Source of the DNA: Helichrysum umbraculigerum
Lineage: Eukaryota; Streptophyta; Magnoliopsida; Asterales; Asteraceae
Length of the DNA: 64,000 nucleotides
NCBI GenBank assembly: GCA_949592205.1
Contig: CATIUR010000003.1
Location: 80,938,501 to 81,002,500, forward strand
Direction: 5' to 3'
Shown here in pieces: positions 35,816-46,820 of the stretch. The position numbers and the translations under genes were made by a program. The notes below the pieces were generated by a model. It saw only the letters and a program-made list of their open reading frames with translations. It searched no databases and was not told the origin of the DNA. The stretch's first letter is position 1, and every line of letters begins with the position of its first letter.

Positions 35816-37137
35816 TAAGACTTGGAAGAGAGTGGAGTAATGATAAGTGAAGAAAATCTCCGACTATCCTTCACACTTAGATGAACCCATATGTTTTCAT
35901 AACATATTCTAAAATACAACTCGTTTTGCAAAATAACCACCCTTCTCAGAAAATAGGAAATCACTTTTTAAATAAATAATTCATATGTTTCGAGCATTTG
36001 AGGTACTTGCATACTACTTTTATGCATTATGATCGAACTCGTTTAAAAACACATCTTTTATAAAACTTATTTGTAGTAGCAAACATCATTTCAAATTCTA
36101 AGACAGTGATTTCTCTTGCAAACACAACATCGAGTTTGTAAAAAGGGTTTCATCCAACGTGTTCACACGTACGAGATTTATTCACAAGAAAAGAATGGGA
36201 TGAGTTGAAGAAATGATGGACCATAGCAAGTCTCTTGAAGCCAAGCTGATCAATGCAGAAGAAGATCCTGGCCACATCTTCCTTCAGCAATTTCAGACTT
36301 TCAGCTTCAACGCAACTCGCTATCTGGGGAGTATCTATTCCTTTATTTGTTTTTGCATTGATTCATTTTAGTTTGCTTTGTTAGTTTGTTAATAAAGGTG
36401 GTATATACTCTATCCTAAGCTTATCACTAAGTGTGGGATTACAGCCCTAAGCAAAAACTTGAGAAACATTTTCTTACATGTTCAAACTCTAAGTGTGGGA
36501 TTTTGCTTCTAGCAAAATCTCTACTCAAGAGAACATTAGGGACAATGTTCCTCTAAGTGTGAGATAGCAGGTATAGAATACCTTGGATTGGTTTTTATGA
36601 TTTTTAAGTCTAAAATGGTAAAACCAGAAAATGTTCCTTAAATTTTTAAAATTTTTCAAAAATATTTTTCAATAATATCTAAAAACGTGAGTTTAATCAT
36701 CTTATTAACTCTAGATTTTGAGTTTTAATATTTTTCAAGAGAAGTCATTTTTGAAATATAAGAAATTTGCTTTAAAATCTAAGGAAATAAGGTAGGAATT
36801 GCTTATGCAAGAAATGATAATCTAAGAGGAACATGAGCCTAATAGCATTCATTTTTAATGCTGCATTATTTCATTTCTTGTGTGTGTCGATGCATGTATC
36901 TCTGAATTAGAACTTGCTCTTGACATACGCTTCGAGACCATATTGGTGAGTACCGTACGCGGTATAGGTGCAATTAGATAACCTTGACATTCTCTAGGAT
37001 TTAACCCACTTTTTAGCCTTCTCTTTCAAGCCCAAAACCCTTCCGATGCTCATCTTAAGTTTCGATGATCCGCTTAGTAAACCCTGTTGAGCCTAAACCT
37101 TTCGTTTCATAAAAAACCCACATGTTTAAACCCCTAC
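35816..37137 (+). other. E0 3' untranslated region, part upstream of the solo LTR
   Basis: No gene. CTAAGTGTGGGAT is at 36427 and 36489, with a one-base variant at 36553. The hairpin AACATTAGGGACAATGTT is at 36532-36549 and hairpin 1 (AGCATT/AATGCT, 7-nt loop) at 36844-36862. Block A is at 36881-36977, with GAATTAGAACTTGCTC. Hairpin 2 is degenerate here (about 37045-37070). Target duplication CCTAC is at 37133-37137. Confidence 0.75.
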
Positions 37138-37982
37138 TGTAACAACCGCCAAATTAGGACTAGTAATTAGTTCCTAATCCTCTGTAAATACATGTAATTA
37201 GTTCTGTGTTAGGCTAATTAATGTAACAAATTATATATTGGTGAATATATACGATTATGCGATTTGATTAAATCGTACGCAATTTAAATCGAATGTAATT
37301 CGATTCAAACATTACGGACGTTGGTGAAACATTTTGTTTAATAACGCGATCATTTTTCAAATATTGTTTTGAATACATTTCAAGTAGGTAATGTATCGTA
37401 CAAATAAACGTCAACACAATTAAAATATTAAACGCACAATTTAAATTCAAATATAAACAAACTGTTAAAGATTTGACAAAATGATGTTATTAAATTATCT
37501 AACAAAGATTAGTATTTTTAAATGAATAATTACGCGAAAAGTAAATATTTAACGCTTAAACAACGGAGAAAACGAACGCCGCACGGGGCACGGAGACGGA
37601 GGCTGAAAATGGGAGGTTAAACCTCCCACCTCCTTTCTTTTTCCTCATTTTCTCCATCTCTTTCTCTTTCTTTTCTCTCAATTAACAAAACCACCACCAC
37701 CTTACAAAATCACAAAATAACATCACGAAACGACGCCGAATCATACCACTCCTTTGGAATAAAAGAACCACCGCGTTACGATCTACAACTTCATCTTTCC
37801 GGATTTTCATTTCACCATTTCGTAAGTTTCCGACAAAACCCGAAACTCTCTGTTTTTACTCATTTTTACGTTTTTATAGTTTATATATGCTTAAAATGTC
37901 CAAAAATGGGTTGGGTAAAAGATTTGGACCAAACGGAAGCTTTCCGACCGATTTTCCGGCCACCAACCTCCGATCAGACCGT

Positions 37983-38245
37983 AACGTCGCAGAGACGCTG
38001 GGCTCTCTGCGACGTAGTCAAAAACGTCGCAATACCCTCACAACGTCGCATATAGCGACGTCATCCCCAACGTCGCATTGACTTGCGAACGTCGCACTTA
38101 GCGACGCAAACCCTTACGTCGCAGAAATCAACAGTGTCGCATATAGCGACGCCACGTACAACGTCGCATTAAATTGCGAAAGTCGCACATAGCGACGTCA
38201 TGCTCAACGTTGCAGTCAGGATCTGCGACGTCGCACCCAACGTCG
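37983..38245. repeat. ACGTCGCA / GTCGC hairpin array
   Basis: About ten perfect ACGTCGCA (either strand) occur in 260 bp. Four sites form hairpins GTCGC-ANNTA-type loop-GCGAC (near 38045, 38091, 38135, 38182); the first is ACGTCGCATATAGCGACGT at 38043-38061. The pattern repeats at about 90 bp (38043 and 38133). Related motifs occur in the copia element C1. Confidence 0.85.
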
Positions 38246-38394
38246 CACAAACCAGAACCTCAAAAACACAGATTTTTACTAAGTGTCGAGACTCGAAATT
38301 TATCACTCGATTTTACCCAAATTCAGATCCCAGATGCGTTTTTCACCAAAGCAATATAGTAGAAATAAAAATTTTCCAAGCTGACATGGCAGCT

Positions 38395-38487
38395 CGACCC
38401 CAGCCAGGGGCTCTGCCCCTTGGACCCCGCCAGGGGCTGCCGCCCCTTGGACCCCGCTAACCAGGGGCGCTGCCCCCGGACCCCCGT
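38395..38487 (+). repeat. GC-rich tandem repeat in the solo LTR
   Basis: Three units of about 30 bp with the core CCAGGGGCTGCCGCCCCTTG and GGACCCCG, the last degenerate, in an AT-rich LTR. Confidence 0.75.
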
Positions 38488-39666
38488 ACTTAGATTCCAT
38501 AAGCACATTTCTCACCAAGTGTCAAACTTGTACAATTTCAAATACTTATACAATACGAATTATCGAACATAATAGAACATACTTTTCAAGTGCAATCACT
38601 CTAAATCGCGTTATAAGTGATAAAACTTTAATCATAACGAATCACCAACGGGCCGAACACTTTATTACAAACGATAACGAACCAACATTTGGACAACGGG
38701 TTGTATGGACAACTAGCCTAGATGGTCTTGCGAGACATCTACTTACTTAACCTTACATGTTTAGGCATTTAAAGGTTACGGGTTCGGAGAACCTACACGC
38801 TACTTACAGTTTTCAACTGCTTACTACTAGGCTCAGGTGAGTCTTACAGCCCCACTTTTACTGTTTATATATGGGGTGAGATACATTGCTTGCTTTTCTT
38901 GAACACAAGTACTAAAACTGTTTACTATACCAAACGGAATTGCATGAGTTGTTTACTACTTACAGAAGTCTCTCCATCATATATCGTTAGTTATGGACTT
39001 AAGCGCGAACACTAGTTAATGGATCCATTAGGGAAATGACCCTCCCCGACCGGGGTAGTAGCGCTACCACGAACCGTTCTGTATAAACGGGCGACTATTA
39101 TTTCGTTACTTATGCTTGCTCAATTACGAGCATGTCACGGGAGCAACTGATTATTTACGGGTTAAGCTTCGATTATGAGCCTCATGGCAACGGTATAACT
39201 TAATTACTTTACTTTTGCTGGATTTGCAAATACTTGATATACGCCTGCGGGCACTACTGATGAAATCTTGTGTTCAAACTGATTATTTACTGATAAACCT
39301 GTGAGATTCACCAACCTTTTGGTTGACCATTTTTAGCATGTATTCTCAGGTACACTTACGGAGTAGGATCACTCCAGGATCACTAGCTAGATTCGCATGA
39401 TTTCCAAACTGCATTTAACGGAGATTCTTTGGCATTATCTTTTGTAGCTATGGTTATGTAATAGAATCTCCCGCCACATACGCGGACTCTAGGCTTACAT
39501 ATTTTTGTAAAGAAAACTATATGTTTTCAAACGATTAATTTATGGAATGTAACTATTTTACAAAACGTCTCATTTAGAGGTCGTTTGCTGTATATCTTGT
39601 GCTTTGTATATTGATTAGTAACACCCAAGTATGCTTCCGCAATTCACTAAATTTGGGGGTGTTACA

Positions 39667-40562
39667 CCTACTTTCCCAAATATCCCTAAAACTTATCTTA
39701 GAATTTCTGAGGTTGTGAAAAATGCTTTTTAGAACATCCCTTCAAAATATCCCACTCTTTCTCGTGATCTCCGAAAAAGAAATATCCTTGGTGCGAAAAA
39801 TTGGCACCGCGAAAGAATCGAGGAAGAAAGATGAGAAGAAGGATTTCTAAAAATACAATAATCCTTGGAAATTCTCTGGCAAAGAAGTTATGAAATAAAA
39901 AGAAAAAGAGAAAAATAGAAAATTAGAAAAATAAAGAAAAGAAAAAGAAAATAAGTTTCGAAAATATAGCTTAGCGCTTCCAAGTATCGCCCTACAAGAA
40001 AGATCTGACAGAAGACAAATAGCTACCTCTCCTCTCCGTTTCTGAATAAAGTTTTTCATGACCTTAGAGTCCTGAGATAAGCAACACCCTTACAACCACA
40101 AATTCCCTTATCCATACCCCTTAACCCTCACAAATATTATAACCCCCTGAATCTCTTAGGATAATTAGCACCGTCCTCACCTAGGTGGTGGAGATCCGAT
40201 TCTCGATCAAGCTTATGACGATGAGTACTGCATGACTGGCTTATTTGAGCGATTTCTTTTGTTTAGAATAATAGGAAACCCGATACACTTTGAGTGAATT
40301 GAGTGACCACCTTTGTGAGATCGCCTAGTCAGTTGTACTCCAAGATCACGAGATTTGGATGTATGCTCAAAGAAATTCACTTCTTGTTTCTGAAAGGAAT
40401 ACCTTATCTTTCCTGATGATTTTAGAAATTATTTACTTATATGAGGAAATGATGACTTTTGGAAATATTCTGACTCACCCAAAACCAGACTTAAAAACAT
40501 TTTTTATACGAGGACATGGATGGTATTGCTTGAGGACAAGCAACGCTTAAGTGTGGGATACC
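39667..40562 (+). other. E0 3' untranslated region, downstream part, with block B and polypurine tract
   Basis: No gene. Block B is at 40162-40330 and contains GGTGGAGATCCGATTCTC, GCATGACTGGCTTATTTGAG and GAAACCCGATACACTTTGAG. The hairpin TTGCTTGAGGACAAGCAA is at 40526-40543. CTTAAGTGTGGGATA (40546-40560) abuts the 3' LTR. Confidence 0.78.
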
Positions 40563-41355
40563 TGATGTAACGCAAAAAGTCATGTTTTTACGTACATTAT
40601 TCTACACTTATTGGACTTATATTTGGTGAAAACATCTTAAAACAATCATTATTTACTTAAAATCACCAAAGCAGTCTAATTATGGGCGTTGCTGCAAAAG
40701 TTACCAAAAACATCCTATTTGCACGCAAAACAAGGCAGATTACGTCACCTTAAATATTCCCCTCTTGATTATCTTATAGAAATAGATCTTAATCCATATT
40801 TTATGATTCTATAGGAAATTACAAGACCAGAGGTGAAAGAATCAAGCAAAACGGATGAAAGATGAAGAAGATGTGCAGTTTGGAAGCAAACTGATCGTTA
40901 TCATGAGCACGCAAAAGATCTACAACTCCAAATTTGGAAAAAATAGTGTCATTAGAAGCGTAACGGAAAAACGAATCCAACGGCGCAAGAATCAAGCAAA
41001 ACGGACTCCAAACGAAGAAGATACAAGCGAAACAAGCAACGAAACAGGAGCGCGGATCAAGAAGCAAAAATAATTGGCACTTGACCCCCCCCTGTGGGTG
41101 CCGTATACGACACTAGGAGGGCAGTATACGGCCCTTGATGCCCTGATTATTGGTATTTTGCCTTGATATTCAGCACCCAATTGGCCCTTGACACCTCCCA
41201 ACCCCCCCCCCCCCCCCCCCCCCCCCGTTGTTTCTGATTCTTTGGAACTTGTCCTTCATGCTTTGAGACTTGTACATTTCCACCTCCTCTTTCACTATAA
41301 ATACCCACCTCCTCCCCTCATTTTTACACACACCTTCACCTCTCATTTTCTCTCA

Positions 41356-41404
<49 letters not shown>
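40563..41404 (+). repeat. E0 3' LTR, cut by the copia insertion
   Basis: It starts TGATGTAACGCAAAAAGTCA, related to the E2 LTR start. Two palindrome-like sites, CCGTATACGA at 41101 and CAGTATACGG at 41122, are 21 bp apart, like the E1 array. A TATA box (TATAAATA, 41296-41303) follows. A poly-C run (about 41203-41226) and CT/TA microsatellites (41357-41404) precede the insertion of C1. Confidence 0.75.
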
Positions 41405-41405
<1 letters not shown>

Positions 41406-41817
41406 GATAGTCCCTATACTAGGATCTAGACGGAACGAGTACTCCAATCGCTTGCGGAATAAACGATTAGATAGCAAACACTAATAATCAATAAACCAAA
41501 ATGCACAATGGATCAAACAAAACGTTGTATATTGATTATAATCGATCAACTTTACAGGGAGTTCGACTAATTGCGTTTAGGTTATTTCGTCAACCCTAAA
41601 ACTGAAAACGTAAAACGTATTTATACAAAAACTGGCTCCTGCAACGTTACACACAACGTAGTAGGCCCAAGCCCATTCGACATCAACAATGTCGCAGACC
41701 CAATACCTGACGTCGCACCTGCGACGTTACAGACAACATCGCAGGAGTCAGGATCTCTAATTCAAATAACAAAACTAACTACGAGCTAGACCAAACTGAG
41801 AGACAAACTAAATTGCA
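41405..41817 (-). repeat. C1 3' LTR (putative)
   Basis: In the element's sense it starts TGCAATTTAG at 41817 and ends GGGACTATCA at 41405. Its boundaries are inferred from TG...CA ends and the polypurine tract next to it, since the partner LTR is not visible. It contains several TCGCA/ACGTT motifs (41640-41750) like those between pol and the envelope-like ORF. Confidence 0.6.
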
Positions 41818-41845
41818 CTAAGAAACTCCCCCGTGTCTTCAGCTT
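41818..41845 (-). promoter_or_regulatory. C1 polypurine tract
   Basis: Minus-strand AAGACACGGGGGAGTTTCTT lies between the envelope-like stop and the LTR. Confidence 0.6.
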
Positions 41846-41867
41846 GGTCTTCAAAAATTTATTCAAT

Positions 41868-43317
41868 TTAAACCCAGCCCGCAGGAAAAGCTCCATTTGC
41901 ATGAATACCATGAGTAACACACATTTTAACGATATTGTAGAACTGATCGGCTAAAATGTTGTTGAACTCATTGTCTCTATTTACTCGAATCCGATCATCA
42001 AAGAGTTTGCGCAAATCTTTTTCATGAAAATTAATCAAACTCATCGGATCATAAACTCTGAACGTTGCTTGACGCAAGTTCCATATACCTCCAAATTTTA
42101 GATTCGGTTCTGATTCTGGAACAAAAGTAATCACAGCTTCACCAGAATGTGGATCAAGTTCCCATTTAACAAATCTTTGAAGAAAATGATAAGGAACTGG
42201 CTCCAGAGGTATTTCAGTCAGACAATCAGCTGGAGGATAATGAACTTTAACTATTGGCTTTCCTGTCGCTGGATCAATCTTCTTTTTGAATGTATACCGA
42301 GTACCAAGCGTCAGCTAACTTGTTAAACCCTTTAGTGTTCACTTCTCGACGCAAAGTTTTCTCAATAAAATCAGCATAACCATCTTTATACGGATTAATC
42401 ATTTTCAACTGAGCTAACCTGTTGATTTCACCCTTTGGCAACGTGCTCAATTGATCAAATCTTGGCTTGAAATATTGAATTCCATCTTTTCTCTTAATCA
42501 TCAACAAATTCCTCTGAACTTTCCAGCTTTTAATAATTCCTGGGTGATTTCCACTAACCTTGTAAACTTGACATTTAACCGGTACAGGTTCTGGATTACG
42601 TCCCTTAGGCCACCATTTCTTCTTTTCTTCAGCAGTGAATTTCTTCGGAACATCATAAGATTCAGTTTCAGGTATTGCTGAGTCCGGTGCCTGTGTCTCT
42701 TGAGCTGGAGTTTCTGTAGATGCTGATTCTTGAGTAGGCTTTGCACGAGAAGAACTTGATTCTCCATGATGAGCTTTAGCAGGCCTCTCATCTTCACTTG
42801 AATCAGTTTCGATGGTTGGCGCATCATCAAAAACTGGTGTGTCATCATAGATTTCATCTTCATCTAACATCTCATCTTCGACAGATACGTCATCGTCCAT
42901 ATCAAATACATATCCCGAATCAGTCTCAGTGCCAATTTCATTGACCATTCTTTGAATATATGTCAGATCTGCAAATGAATAATCAACAGCAAGTGGTCTC
43001 GGCTGGCCTGGAATTTCATCAACACAGAAATAATCTAAAGCAGGCACATTTTCATTAATAACATTTTCAAGTACAGGAGTTGGGGTTACAGACGCAGGCT
43101 CTATTGGCTGAACATTGGGTTCCCCAGACCCAGACTCCCCCGAGGAAGTAGACCTCGTCTCCAAAACTTCAACCCTAGTCTGCAGCTCGTTAAGCTCATT
43201 AGCTTGAACTTCAATGAGCGCAACTTGCTTCGCATTTTCTTCCTGTTGAGCAGCCATCTGCTGCTGCATCTTCAACATATCATCCATCATCTTCTTCATG
43301 AACTCCGGAGTAGGTTG
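41868..43317 (-). pseudogene. C1 envelope-like ORF, C-terminal part
   Basis: The frame enters from E5 at 43317, continuous with the N-terminal part at 56414. It has a coiled-coil stretch (KMQQQMAAQQEENAKQ onward, heptad-like, about 45 residues), an acidic linker, and a Lys/Trp-rich segment (FTAEEKKKWWPKGR). A frameshift near 42285 ends the first frame at 42274. The other frame carries on to TAA at 41868, with KFGGIWNLRQATFRVYDP and ILADQFYNIV. I recognise the class, the long ORF after pol in Sirevirus-like elements of composites, but no known domain. There is no clear membrane segment, so the envelope label describes position only. Confidence 0.65.
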
Positions 43318-44712
43318 TGTCACACCCCGCCAAACGGTAATCTACGATCACTGTGAGTTGTTTGCGGAAGCTGATGACGTGACGGGGCGTGAGCAGTTTC
43401 TAAATGAATATACGTACATTCATTCTCAGAGCGTATGATTATCACAAACATAATGTATTAAGATGCCAAGTTTAAAAGTTATTACAAAAGATTACAACTT
43501 AGAAAGTTGTAATAGTAAAAGCATAGTCTGAAAACATTTGTTTTATTTATTACACACTTTAAAAGTAGACTTCATAAGTATGACTGCAATGTGTGCAGTA
43601 ATACAAAGGATATCTCAAAAGTCACACACACACACAATATGGCATCCTAATAAGTCCAGGGTAGTCCATCCTGAAATGCATGCAGTTCTTACATACGTTG
43701 CTAATTCCCAGAAAAACATAGAGAAAACGTCAACAAAATTGTTGAGTGAATTCACAGGTTTGTATAAGTTGTGTCATAAACTAACTCGTTTATACATTGT
43801 TGAATAGTTGTAGTATAGGAAACACAAGTTTCACCAATTTAGGAAAAACATTTCCTTATAGTAACAGTTTGTAGGAAACACAAGTTATTTTCAAATATAA
43901 ATAACATTTCCAAATCATAGTAGTAATTTGTTTGGTAGGAAACACAGGTTAATCTAACTAAAGATCAACATTTCCAAAATAGTTGTCGTAGGAACTTACT
44001 TCCTAAATAATAGTTTTGTGGGAAATACTTAGACTGTGATCCCTCGGGAGGTGAGCTAAACCTCGCAAGTTAAAGTAACGCGACCTAACCCTATAACCAA
44101 ACCACGACCAATCCATATGTTGTTTGCCTAATGGACATGTAAGTATACGCTCCAAAACTGTGGGAGGGTCGTCACGGTGATAGTACTATCCGTACACTCA
44201 GTGGCTAGAGTCACCTAGCTAATGGTTACAGTCTGCATAACATAAGGGCTTTTATGCACACATTGTAAGTCTGGATCCGTACTAGGATTCGTTGTCTAGT
44301 TCCCAAAATAATGTGAAAATGTTATTTCAATAATCATACATTTGTATAAAAGCAGTAAAGCATTTATATAATTTGCTGCATGTGTTCGCATGCAGTTTCT
44401 ATGTTTGTCACCCCTATTTTCAAAAGCATAAAACATTTAAAAGAGGGACTGTGAACTCACAGTAGTTTGCTCGGTGTGAATGCTAGCATAAAACGATGTC
44501 GCCCAAGGTATGTTAACCTATATATAAAAATATATTAACATAAGTATTTGACAGTTTGTCAACTTATATTAATTATCTAACTCTTTTGAAGAAATTATTG
44601 ATTTCTTAAATTGTATTAGTCGTTGGTGACGATTTTCATAAGTTCGTTTGTTATTGTTAACAATTATTGATTATGTTTCATATATATATATATAAGGTTA
44701 TCGTTTGTTAAG

Positions 44713-44774
<62 letters not shown>

Positions 44775-45500
44775 TAGTCGTTATATTTATATATTTATAA
44801 ATATATTATTGTTTCAGTCAATAAATTTTACTCAAATTTATTTAGTCCATTTTTATATCCAACACATTTATTTGACCCAAAATGTTCACGTACTTTTGGT
44901 TATATTGTTCGTATTAAATATTTTTATGTTTAGCATTTAAAAAAAAAAAAAGTAAAATAAAAATATAAAGAGAAAAACATGTTTCAATTAGGATTTGATC
45001 TTGTGACCTATAGTTTCAACCAAGTAACTTAACCATTTAGGCTAACACCCATTTTGTTAAATATTGCTTGGTATATATATATAATAAGAATTTATAAAAA
45101 AAAATATATAAAGAAAACAGGTCAGAGGGGACTCAAACCCATGACCTTTGGACACCAAATACATGCCCCAAACCACTAGGCTGTTACTTTGTTTTGGTTT
45201 TTAAATTGCATATATATTCTTTATATGATATTAATGAGTTGTTGATCAAAATATTGGAATAAAAAGGAAGGGTCACGGGGCTCGAACCCTTGACCTTGAG
45301 ATCCTAAACCATGCGCTTAACCATCCCATCTACTTGTTATCCGGGTTTTAAATTTCCAAAATTATTATTTATATTAACTTTGCAATGTTTGTCTTGTTAT
45401 TTCTTCACAGCCTCTCGATCAAATGCAAACATCAAACAGTTTTAACTCTTTAATCTCGACATACATATCAATATAATCTTCATGTTTATCAATTTCTTAT

Positions 45501-45551
<51 letters not shown>

Positions 45552-46781
45552 GCATGTATATGTAGGTATATATATATATACTCTTGCTTTCTTTGTTATG
45601 GTTAATTTCATATGTATATGTATATATATATACACCTTCGGCCGTGTATATATATGTATATCTACAGTCGTGATTTTGCTAGCATATATACATAAACAAG
45701 TTTACATGTATTGCGTTTATATAAACTCGAAGATACATATATATATACATGAAGATTTGAGATAAGAATCCTCACAGTGAGATGATACGAGGTTGATGAT
45801 GAATACGTTGATGATTCAATGATGATGGTGATGAATACTTGAAATGATCCTTACTTCTTCATGTTATTGTTGTTGATGTTTGTGTTGTGTGATTTGAATG
45901 AGCCGAGAGAAAGTTAGAGAATGTAAAGTTTAAGATGATGATAATGGATTAATATGAATTGTATAAGATGAATTCTGTGTTCCAAAATTATAAGGATTAA
46001 ATATGTTAGTGCAATTAGAAAAAATTCCAAGTTGTTTAGTGAACAATAATTGAATTGATAGTGTAGTATTAATAAACTAAAAGCAACGATATGATCTTCA
46101 TTATGTTTGCCATTTTAAAAAGAAATATTATTCAATTTATAGTATATATTTTTTTTAAAAAACATCCATTAGTTTAGTGGATAATAATTGATATGTTAGT
46201 GTGTAATTAAAAAAATCAAAAGTGAAGATATCTATCACCATATTGTCTGCCAACTTTCAAGTTTTTAATATTTTATTTTATTGTATTAAATGTTGGGTTT
46301 TTAACCCATTAATTTCGGATACGGGTATAATTTTTGCAATATAAAATTTAAGATTTTATATTTTCATTTTGTAGATGTTCTGCAGTTTCGTTATTTAAAT
46401 TTAGAATAATGAAATTTTTCATTATTTTAGACTGTTGTACAGTTTGTCCATTTTAAACTTTCTGAGTGACCAAAACGTATTTAAAACACAATATTATTTC
46501 GTTTTAAAAATTTTCTCACATATTATTTATGTTAAATAATATTTCGATATGGATTTGAGACATTTTCTAAGATGTTTTTCGGACACATATTTCGCTAACC
46601 TTTACTTATTATTTATGTAATTATAATAATTACAACTTTTGTAATACTATTTGTATTATTATTTTGGACTTTGCTAGACTTATTTCACATCCAAAGTTTT
46701 TGTTAAAATTTTTGTAGGGAAATTAGCGTAAGAAATGCACATGCTTAAGTATAAATATACCTAATTTTACGAATTGTCACA
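43318..46781 (-). repeat. E5 3' LTR
   Basis: A 3464-bp partner of 52656-56413. It holds tRNA-like modules (44991-45336) and TA runs at 44714-44771 and 45503-45546. No credible gene; the frame at 45499-45765 is microsatellite, and 43538-43807 lies in LTR sequence shared with the other copy. Confidence 0.95.
44991..45336 (-). repeat. Three tandem tRNA-like A/B-box modules in E5 3' LTR
   Basis: On the minus strand each module has an A-box-like part and a B-box-like part. Module 3 (45336-45271) has GGTTAAGCGCATGG and GGGTTCGAGCCCC. Module 2 (45186-45128) has CAGCCTAGTGG and GGGTTTGAGTCCCC. Module 1 (45050-44991) has TTAGCCTAAATGGTTAAG and AGATCAAATCC. They are about 130-140 bp apart. None folds into a complete tRNA by eye. 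Confidence 0.6.
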
Positions 46782-46794
46782 TTCTCCCCCCGTT
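46782..46794 (-). promoter_or_regulatory. E5 polypurine tract
   Basis: Minus-strand AACGGGGGGAGAA abuts the 3' LTR; it is identical to the E3 tract. Confidence 0.9.
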
Positions 46795-46820
46795 AGAGAA
46801 ATCTCGTCCCGAGATTTAAG

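Larger units (their letters stand above)
37138..39666 (+). mobile_element. Solo LTR with exact target duplication
   Basis: A 2529-bp unit begins TGTAACAACC and ends GGGGTGTTACA, with imperfect inverted ends. It is flanked by CCTAC at 37133-37137 and 39667-39671. No internal element or second LTR is present, so it arose by LTR-LTR recombination. The outer element's untranslated region is continuous across it. Its start resembles the LTR at 1-1754. Inside lie a GTCGC hairpin array and a GC-rich tandem repeat. Confidence 0.92.
1755..41404 (+). mobile_element. E0: outermost Athila-like LTR element without RT or integrase, heavily interrupted
   Basis: Pieces of one plus-strand element lie at 1755-2192, 34255-37137 and 39667-41404. 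Removing the inserted elements and one copy of each target duplication reconnects its reading frame and untranslated region. The order is gag-protease, then an unrecognised ORF carrying a duplicated domain, a post-pol hairpin repeat, a long structured untranslated region, and a polypurine tract leading into a 3' LTR at 40563. No RT, RNase H or integrase is present between protease and 3' LTR, so E0 looks non-autonomous. The 5' LTR and N-terminal gag are left of the window or lost. It must be the oldest element, because everything else is inserted in it. Confidence 0.8.

Noticed and set aside
37983..38245. CRISPR-like array
   Set aside because: The repeats are 8-18 bp with irregular spacers, in a plant LTR without cas genes; they are better seen as hairpin motifs.
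43538..43807. A small gene in the E5 3' LTR
   Set aside because: The sequence is LTR shared with 52656-56413 and shows no coding features.
45128..45336. True tRNA genes
   Set aside because: Only A- and B-box-like segments are present; acceptor and anticodon stems do not form by eye.
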